Shown: positions 1 to 5,019 of the stretch, piece after piece
How positions within the stretch are numbered: the stretch's first letter is position 1
How the letters are laid out: every line of letters begins with the position of its first letter
Assembly (NCBI GenBank): GCA_964509975.1
Contig: CAZDZO010000038.1
Coordinates: 1-5,019 of the forward strand
Length of the DNA stretch: 5,019 nucleotides
Reading direction: 5' to 3'
From: CAZVBV01 sp964509975
GTDB taxonomy: Bacteria; Patescibacteriota; Gracilibacteria; UBA4473
Position numbers and translations under genes: made by a program
Notes under the pieces: model-generated
What the model saw: only the letters and a program-made list of their open reading frames with translations
What the model was told of the DNA's origin: nothing
Databases searched by the model: none

Positions 1-3000
1 TTAAGACTGGAACATCAAGTCTCGGAGACAGTGTGACGATTAAAGCTGATGGAAACGTCGGTATCGGGACGACGAGTCCTTCAAAACCTTTACACGTTAG
101 ACGTGCAGATAATGCAATGGCATTATTTGAAAGCACAGATGACACTTCTTATATCACTATTGCAGATAATAACGATGCAGGATATTTCTTAGTTAAGGAT
201 GACTACACTTCTATTGGAGGAACTGCAAGTTTAAGTGCAGATAATTTAAATATACAACATAGTACGGGGAATGTTGGGATTGGGACTACTAGTCCAACAG
301 ATACACTTTATGTTCAAAGAGGGGCAGAAACTTTGTCTACTTCTGGAATTGGTAGTTATCGGGGAGCAGGGTCGACTTCTGCTTATATGAGGAATTATGA
401 TGTTAGTTTAACAGATGATTTTGTTGGAAGAGCAGATTCTTATGCTACTTTTGGGATGTTGGGTGTGACAGGAAATGATGGTGTTGCTATTGGGGTTGGA
501 GGATATGCAAATGGAAGTGCTCCTGCATATAACGTTATTGGGGGGGTTTTTGGAGCTCATCATCAATCAGCAACAGGGAATGCAATTGGAATTTATATTA
601 AGGATGTAATAAGTGCAGGAGGAAGTGATTATGAATATTCTATTTATGATGATGCTGGAGAAAAAGCTTATTTTAGTGGAAATGTTGGGATTGGGACGAC
701 GAGTCCAGGGGCGAAGTTAGATGTTGCGGGAGATATTCATTCCTATGATAGTGTAGCAGGAGGAGTTGGTGGAATATTAAGATTAAAAAATACTGTTGAT
801 AGTGCGACTTTAGGACATTCAAATTCTATTGAAATGTTAACAGGTCTTGCTCAAAATGATGGGATAAGAATATTAAGCTCATCAAGTGCTTCTTATGGAA
901 ATTTACCAGATTTATTTTTTCAATCACAAAATAATGGTGGTGGATGGAATGATTTAGTAACGATTAAAAACGCAGGAAACGTCGGCATCGGGCAAACAAG
1001 TCCAGAAGTAGCACTACATATTCAAAATGCAGGGGCTGAATTTATAAGATTGCAAGATATAGGGGGAATTACATGGTCTTTAGGAGTAACTGCTACAGGA
1101 GGTTATATTCAGCCCTCAACTGTTGGAGCAGACACCACAATTTACACACAAGCAGGTTTAGTTGGTCTTCATGTTGAAGGAACTGACGGAAACGTCGGCA
1201 TCGGGACGACGAGTCCTATAAGTAAATTAAGTACTTATGAAAGTAGTGTCGCAACTGATTCAACTGCAGGATTGACTATTGAGCAGGCAAGTACAGGAGA
1301 TGCAGTACTTCAGTTTCTATTAACAGGGGTTTCACGGTGGACGACTGGAATAGATAATTCAGATAGTGATAAGTTTAAAATAGGAACAGGGCAATCATTC
1401 ACAGGGAATGTTTTGACAATGACAACAACAGGCAACGTCGGTATCGGGACGACGAGTCCAGATAGTCAATTACATTTATACAATATTGATGGAGGCTCAC
1501 AACTTCGAATAGGAAATGCATTAAATAATATTGGAGACACAAGCGATATTATTTTTGGAAATGATTCTTCAACAGATTATGCAAAAATAGGAAGCATAGT
1601 TGAAGCTACTGGAGATGTAGGTTTGACTTTTTCTACTACAACAGATAGTGGTTCAACAACTCCTGAAAGAATGAGAATTGATGCATCCGGAAACATCGGT
1701 ATCGGCACCACCACCCCTACCGCTCAACTCCACACCAAGGGAACTCTCTCCACTGCCCTCACTGGAACCGTCACGGTCTCTGCAAGCTCCGCCGCTCTAG
1801 CGGGATCAAGTACAGTGTTTACTACAGAACTCGCCGTTGGAGATGCGATAAAGATTGGAAGTGAAATCTTTACCGTTTCTGCGATTGCGAGTAATACGGC
1901 GCTCACCCTTGATTCTAATCACACCGCTGGAGCCAGTGGCGCGACAGCGTATAAAGATCCAGCATTAGTAAAACTCGACACAGGAGATGGGTTGAACACA
2001 TTTATTGTTCAATCAGATGGGAATGTGGGAATTGGGACGGGGAGTCCTGGAAATAAACTCACAATCATTCCAGCAGATTCTAATGATGGTATCGTCTTGA
2101 GGGAAACGGACGACGGAAATGATGCCTTCAAGGTGAACGCCGGAAGTGCCAATAGCGTGTTGACTATGTACCGAGGTGGTAGCTCAATAATAAGATTAGA
2201 TGCCGGAACAGATGGTGATAGTTATTTTAATTCTGGTGGAAACTTCGGTATCGGGACGGCGGCACCAGCTAGGGAACTTCATGTCACATCTTCAAACCCA
2301 GAATTAAGACTAGAAGCTAACGCATCATCAGGATCACCGGGTATAGAATTTTATAGTACAACAACAAGATTAGGTTACATAGTCTCCTCAGATAATTCTG
2401 AGGCTATGAAGATTTATACAGATACTTCAACTGCAAATCTACAATTAGGAACAGAGAACACAGCAGTTATTACTATTGATGGGAGTCAGAATGTTGGGAT
2501 TGGTACGACAACTCCTGGTTCATATAAATTAAATGTTGAAGGAAAATCATTTACAAAGGGGTTGTATGTTCATGCAATTAATGAAGATTCAACAAGTACG
2601 GATAGAAAGAAATGGAGTTGGGAAGGGATAACTGTTGATGGGCAGGGTACTAATTCTGCGGAGGGGGGAAGAATTGATTTTACTAATACGGATGGGTATT
2701 TGGCGTCTATTATTCCTTATGGGGCTGGGACAGGTAGTGGAGGGCATTTATTATTTTATACTGCAGATGGGGATGATTATGATAATTTAACTGAGAGAAT
2801 GATTATTACAAATGATGGTAATGTCGGAATCGGCGACACCTCCCCTACTGCCGGATTGACCGTGGGAGATGACACCGGCAATGCGAATGCCACAACCGTA
2901 GATGATGTGTACATTAAGGGAGCCTTGGAGGTCGATGGAGATGTCTGGCTGGGAGATGCGACCTCGGATAACTTCACGGTTCAAGGAACCTTGTCAGTCA

Positions 3001-5019
3001 CTGGAGACACCTCTTACGACGGAGACTGGGATATGAACTCTAATCAGATTTTTAACATTGGAGCCGCAGGAACGGACTTCACCGCGACTGGTGGACTGAC
3101 GCTGGCGGATGATTTGGCAGTGGATTCGACTGATTTGTTTGTGGATGTGAGTCAGAGCCGAGTTGGTATCGGGACGGCGAGTCCAGAAAGTTCATTAGAT
3201 TTGAAACTAGATGCCGGAGGAAATCCTTTGAAACTAAATATTCATAATCAAGGAACGGCATCCGGAGATGATTCAATTATTAGTTTCGAAACACAAGCAC
3301 AAAGAGATTTTGTAATTGGAGTCGATAGAACTGATGGAAAGTTTCACTTTGATAATGCAAGCGTTTTAGATGGAACATCCGCTATGACTATTGATGGAAG
3401 TGGCAACGTCGGTATCGGGACGGTGAGTCCAACTATTCCCCTTGTTGTTGGTTCAGGTGGAGACCCTAGCAACGCAACCATTGCAGCATTTATCAATGCA
3501 AATACTGGAGGTGCAGCATCTATTATGATACAGAATGATATTGATGATAGTGCAGTCGAAACAAATGAGATTATCAGTCGCGCTGCTAATCGTTATAATG
3601 GGAAGATTCTCTTTGGAAGAGAGCAAGACCAATCAACCGCAGATAATGCAGATAGTTTTTTAGCTCTTTATACAGCAGAAAATAATGTTAATAATGAACG
3701 ACTAAGAATAACAAGTGACGGTAACGTCGGTATCGGGACGACGAGTCCAGGGGCGAAGTTACATGTTTACGAATCTTCAGGTGAACAAGCTTCTCATTTT
3801 GATAGTTATGATAATGATTCTTATATTAGGGTAAGAAGTGGATTGGATGGAAATGTTGAACAAAGTGGAATTTCCTTAAATGATGCTACGACTGCTAAAT
3901 GGCTTATTGCTAAAAGTACTGTAAATGATTTTAGGATTTATGATTATACCAGAGCAGGAGATTCCTTTAGAATAGAGGATAATGGAGATATGTTTTTGAT
4001 GGAAAATGGAGGTAACATAGGTATCGGGACGACGAGTCCGGGAGCTGAATTGGAGATAAGTTCTACCACTCCACAGCTTCTCATTACCGACACTGATACG
4101 ACTGATGTTACTGATAGTCTTAAACTTATAGGATCAAATGCTGCCTATTATGCAAAACTTGGTACGTATAATCTTGAATTCACACGATCCCCAGCAACAA
4201 CAGTGGATGCTGTCATTGGAATAAATTCAAACACAGGAGCCGCCTTTACGGACACCGGTGGAGATATTCAATTCAAAACAAATAACGCAGGATCCTATGC
4301 CCAGCGGATGATTATTGCAAAAACTGGAGACGTCGGAATCGGCATCACCTCACCAACCTCAAAGCTCCACCTCCCACTGGAGAACGATGCAGCGACACCA
4401 ACGCTGAGTTTTGGAGATGGAGATACGGGGATTTATGAAAGTGCAGATGATTCATTAATGATTGCAATCGGTGGTCTGCAAAAATGGGAATTTATAGGAA
4501 ATACATTTAGAACCACATCAGGTCAGGGGGCTCAATTATCGCAAACTGGCGTAAGCTCAACAGTCCCTACGTTAAGACCAAACTCTGCTGATACCAACTC
4601 AGGTATCGGATGGAATACCGCTGACCAACTCTCCCTCATCGCTGGTTCACAAGAAATGCTCCGACTCGTAGAAACCGGAACGGCAAGCAGTGAACAGATT
4701 ATCATTTCACCAAGTGAGATTATCGGATCAGCGGGGACGCCAGCGTTAGCGTTTGGGGATGGGGATACGGGGTTCTATGAGAATGCCGATGATACATTGT
4801 ACGTTTCACTTGCCGCTGCTAATAGATTCTTCTTTCAAGGAGGAACCTTCTCTGCAAGTAATTCTTCTGGTCCAGCCGTGTTAAATGAAACGGCTACTTC
4901 TACAAATCCAACATTTGTCCCAAATAGAAACGATCCCAACTCAGGGATTGGACTTACTGCAGGAGACCAACTCTCTCTCATCGCCGGAGGCACGGAAATG
5001 CTCCGACTCGTGGAAGGCA
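1..5019 (+). CDS. Giant repetitive tail-fibre-like / surface fibre protein, partial at both ends
   Basis: Codons read from base 3 to 5018 give 1672 residues with no stop. All 16 GNVGIGTTSP-type motifs fall in this one frame, so no frameshift is present. The visible part is rich in Gly, Asp, Ser, Thr and Asn, has no cysteine and few tryptophans, and shows no signal peptide or membrane segment; the true N-terminus lies upstream. Alternating short hydrophobic strands and Gly/Asp/Asn turns suggest an elongated beta-structured, probably extracellular fibre. Proteins with this motif are commonly annotated as tail fiber domain-containing and often end in a self-cleaving Peptidase_S74 chaperone, which would be beyond this window. 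The likely role is a virion fibre or cell-surface adhesin; the receptor or ligand is unknown. Codon use changes abruptly between modules. Internal ATG codons are not starts, because the frame and the repeats run on upstream. The coding call and repeat class are firm; the cellular role is inferred. Confidence 0.95.
81..266 (+). other. Inter-motif module 1 of the fibre protein
   Basis: Residues 27-88, between motif copies 1 and 2. It opens with the strand PLHVRR and continues with an ALFEST...SYITIADN segment, a pattern in which short hydrophobic strands alternate with polar turns. Such 'xxFESTD' segments recur in modules of this protein class. No catalytic motif is visible. It is one of the shorter modules (62 residues between motifs) and probably a minimal structural unit of the shaft. 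Confidence 0.6.
297..677 (+). other. Longest inter-motif module (127 residues), glycine-rich
   Basis: Residues 99-225, between motif copies 2 and 3. After the strand TLYVQR come Gly/Ala-rich segments, including GVAIGVGGYANGSAP and GGVFGAHHQSATGNAIG, then IYIKDV, YSIYDD and AYFSGN leading into the next motif. The ending (GIYI..., YSIY..., YF-GNVGIG) resembles a module type seen in other GNVGIG proteins, where a 'GIYV' strand and a 'YAIY' strand precede the motif. The module contains the only adjacent His pair in the window (HH in GAHHQS). It is long enough to hold an extra folded subdomain; no enzymatic family is recognisable. Confidence 0.55.
693..719 (+). repeat. 27-bp identical tract, copy A (pairs with 3735-3761)
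   Basis: The nine codons for GTTSPGAKL here are identical, base for base, to those at 3735-3761; the next base differs (GAT here, CAT there) and then ATGTT-type sequence resumes. The bases just before also differ (ATT versus ATC). Two modules about 3 kb apart therefore share an exact stretch of DNA at the join between motif and module, as expected from duplication or recombination inside the gene. Confidence 0.9.
708..1688 (+). other. AT-rich modules between motif copies 3 and 7
   Basis: Residues 236-562, four modules separated by the motif copies at 975, 1188 and 1431. The first starts GAKLDVAGDIHS and ends DLVTIKNA. The second starts EVALHIQNAGAEFIRL. The third has LTIEQASTGDAVLQFLLTG, then SRWTTGID. 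The fourth has DIIFGNDSSTDYAKIGSIVE, then TPERMRIDAS. The pattern of a paired 'phenotype strand' (IRLQD, LQFLLTG, DIIFGN) followed by a closing RMRI-type strand repeats, which indicates one ancestral module that diverged by substitution and indels. No active-site motif is seen. Confidence 0.6.
1764..1961 (+). other. Compact beta-domain inserted in module 7
   Basis: Residues 588-653, about 66 residues, between motif copies 7 and 8. The visible order is GTVTVSASSAALAGSST, VFTTELAVGDAIKIG, SEIFTVSAIASNTALTL, then AGASGATAYKDP. The alternation of short hydrophobic strands with VGDAIKIG and FTVSAI suggests a small SH3-like or Ig-like beta-barrel, a type I recognise as recurring in phage-like structural proteins, though I cannot name a family with certainty. 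It is followed by LVKLDTGDG...FIVQSDG, which restores the usual entry into the motif. The coding sequence uses many GCC, ACC, CTC and GCG codons, unlike the modules before it, which suggests separate ancestry. Confidence 0.6.
2049..2816 (+). other. Modules between motif copies 8 and 11
   Basis: Residues 683-938, three modules separated by the motifs at 2238 and 2487. The first has NKLTIIPADSNDGIVLRETDDG, then FKVNAGSANSVLTMYRGG. The second starts RELHVTSSNPELRLEANASS, then GIEFYSTTTRLGYIVSS and closes AVITIDGS. The third starts YKLNVEGKSFTKGLYVHAI, includes KKWSWEGITVDGQG and closes TERMIITND. Residues change smoothly in style, while the codons drift from mixed at 2049-2200 to strongly AT-leaning at 2520-2816. 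The pattern is structural with no enzyme signature. Confidence 0.6.
2847..3155 (+). other. GC-richer beta-strand module between motif copies 11 and 12
   Basis: Residues 949-1051. Short strands follow one another with little else: LTVGDD, DDVYIKGALEVDGDVWLGD (from residue 967), FTVQGTLSVTGD, GDWDMNSNQIFNIG (from about residue 1007), GGLTLADDLAV and DLFVDVSQS, ending in the altered motif SRVGIGTASP. The 'ALEVDG..WLGD..FTVQGTLSVTGD' rhythm suggests a stacked beta-solenoid or triple beta-helix, and 'DMNSNQIFNIG' resembles strands seen in phage fibre shafts. Codon use (GCC, ACC, CTG, GTC) differs from the AT-rich module just upstream. The family assignment is inference. Confidence 0.6.
3186..4325 (+). 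other. Modules between motif copies 12 and 16
   Basis: Residues 1062-1441, four modules separated by the motifs at 3402, 3720 and 4011. They follow the standard plan: SLDLKLDAGG ... AMTIDGS; IPLVVGSGGD ... ERLRITSD; AKLHVYESSGEQASHFDSYD ... NGDMFLMENG; AELEISSTTPQLLITDTDTTD ... QRMIIAKT. Segments such as KILFGREQDQSTADNADSF and GRIDF-like strands upstream resemble those in modules 3-6, which supports shared descent. Codons are mostly AT-leaning, shifting toward C-rich at the end (after about 4326). No catalytic motif is visible. Confidence 0.6.
3735..3761 (+). repeat. 27-bp identical tract, copy B (pairs with 693-719)
   Basis: This is the second copy of the nine-codon GTTSPGAKL tract. Its upstream part also belongs to a second identity group: bases 3723-3748 match 54-79 and 1434-1459 exactly over 26 bases. 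The copy thus looks like a hybrid, sharing its left part with copies 1 and 6 and its right part with copy 3. Confidence 0.85.
4392..4733 (+). repeat. C-terminal-side 114-residue repeat, copy 1
   Basis: This unit starts at ATPTLSFGDGDTGIYE (residue 1464), passes SADDSLMIAIGGLQKWEF, then a variable middle with PTLRPNSADTNSGIGWN, and ends DQLSLIAGSQEMLRLVETG followed by a linker EQIIISPSEIIGS. Both the 'SFGD-DTGIYE-ADD-L' and 'P-SGIG--DQLSLIAG-EMLRL' elements are familiar from phage tail-fibre-like proteins. It directly follows the last GNVGIG-type motif (4326) and module start KLHLPLEND. The role is presumably structural. Confidence 0.8.
4734..5018 (+). repeat. C-terminal-side 114-residue repeat, copy 2 (cut by window edge)
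   Basis: The second unit starts GTPALAFGDGDTGFYE, passes NADDTLYVSLAAANRFFFQG and PTFVPNRNDPNSGIG, and ends DQLSLIAGGTEMLRLVEG at the window edge. The GDGDTG element (4413 versus 4755) and the DQLSLIAG element (4623 versus 4965) are both displaced by exactly 342 bases, so the two copies differ by no net insertion or deletion between these points. The ends are closely similar in DNA while the middle has diverged in sequence. Confidence 0.8.

Larger units (their letters stand above)
51..4355 (+). repeat. Array of 16 interspersed GNVGIGTTSP motifs
   Basis: Each copy covers 30 bases. Starts: 51, 267, 678, 975, 1188, 1431, 1689, 2019, 2238, 2487, 2817, 3156, 3402, 3720, 4011, 4326. Six copies (51, 267, 678, 1188, 1431, 3720) are exactly GNVGIGTTSP. 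The others are GNVGIGQTSP (975), GNIGIGTTTP (1689), GNVGIGTGSP (2019), GNFGIGTAAP (2238), QNVGIGTTTP (2487), GNVGIGDTSP (2817), SRVGIGTASP (3156), GNVGIGTVSP (3402), GNIGIGTTSP (4011) and GDVGIGITSP (4326). The core GIG and the final Pro never change. Start-to-start distances are 72, 137, 99, 71, 81, 86, 110, 73, 83, 110, 113, 82, 106, 97 and 105 residues. Flanking strands recur: RMRIDAS, RMIITND, RLRITSD, MTIDGS or VTIKNA before the motif, and KLDV, KLHV, QLHL, ALHI or ELHV after it. The motif probably forms a tight turn joining successive beta modules of a fibre. Confidence 0.95.

Noticed and set aside
117..119. In-frame ATG as a possible gene start
   Set aside because: The same frame is open upstream and already carries motif copy 1 at 51-80, so translation starts before the window.
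1724..1906. Short open frame on the reverse strand (about 60 codons)
   Set aside because: It lies entirely opposite the GC-rich part of the long gene; stop codons are rarer there by composition. No ribosome binding site or family resemblance.
2777..2984. Two overlapping reverse-strand open frames of about 65 codons
   Set aside because: They overlap each other and the GC-richer module of the long gene, and their translations show no recognisable domain. They are shadows of the coding frame.
3079..3276. Reverse-strand open frame of about 65 codons with a TTG start
   Set aside because: It is antisense to the motif copy at 3156, has a weak start and no supporting site; treated as a shadow.
51..4355. 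CRISPR-like array: short near-identical repeats with intervening unique sequence
   Set aside because: Spacers are 180-380 bases, unequal, always keep the reading frame and are coding; repeats differ mostly at synonymous positions. This is a protein repeat.
1..5019. Diversity-generating retroelement target region
   Set aside because: Fibre proteins can be such targets, but no template repeat, reverse transcriptase or adenine-biased variable repeat pair is visible here.
1..5019. Alternative genetic code with TGA read as an amino acid
   Set aside because: No in-frame TGA was found along 1672 codons, so there is no evidence for reassignment in this window.

Overview
The whole window lies inside one very long protein-coding gene on the + strand. 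Reading from base 3, the frame stays open for 1672 codons to base 5018 with no stop. Neither the true start nor the stop codon is present, so the gene continues past both edges. There is no intergenic DNA and no convincing promoter, terminator, RNA gene, transposon or CRISPR array.

The product is a modular, repetitive, fibre-like protein. Its hallmark is a ten-residue motif, consensus GNVGIGTTSP, which occurs 16 times between bases 51 and 4355, separated by variable modules so that motif starts lie 71 to 137 residues apart. Most modules begin with a short hydrophobic strand just after the motif (KLDV, KLHV, QLHL, ELHV) and many end with a strand such as RMRI or MTID just before the next copy. 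This layout is known from phage tail-fibre-like and large surface proteins annotated as 'tail fiber domain-containing', which often end in an intramolecular chaperone (Peptidase_S74) domain. No such domain is visible here; if present it would lie beyond base 5019.

Layout: 3-1688, motif copies 1-6 with AT-rich modules, including the longest one (297-677). 1689-2018, a module with clearly different, C-rich codons that carries a compact predicted beta domain. 2019-2816, copies 8-10 with mostly AT-rich modules. 2817-3155, a second GC-richer module with strand repeats of another kind. 3156-4355, copies 12-16. 4392-5018, a change of repeat class: a 114-residue unit of the 'FGDGDTGIYE ... DQLSLIAG..EMLRLVE' type, one full copy and most of a second.

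The organism cannot be fixed from this sequence. The mixed, mostly AT-leaning codon use (many GAT, AAT, TTA, AGA, ATA) and the giant GNVGIGTTSP protein would fit an uncultivated small-genome bacterium (Patescibacteria/CPR), a DPANN archaeon, or a phage or prophage; this is inference. No in-frame TGA occurs, so the window neither requires nor suggests an altered genetic code. The patchwork of codon use and the near-identical DNA in some motif copies suggest the gene grew by duplication, recombination and acquisition of modules.
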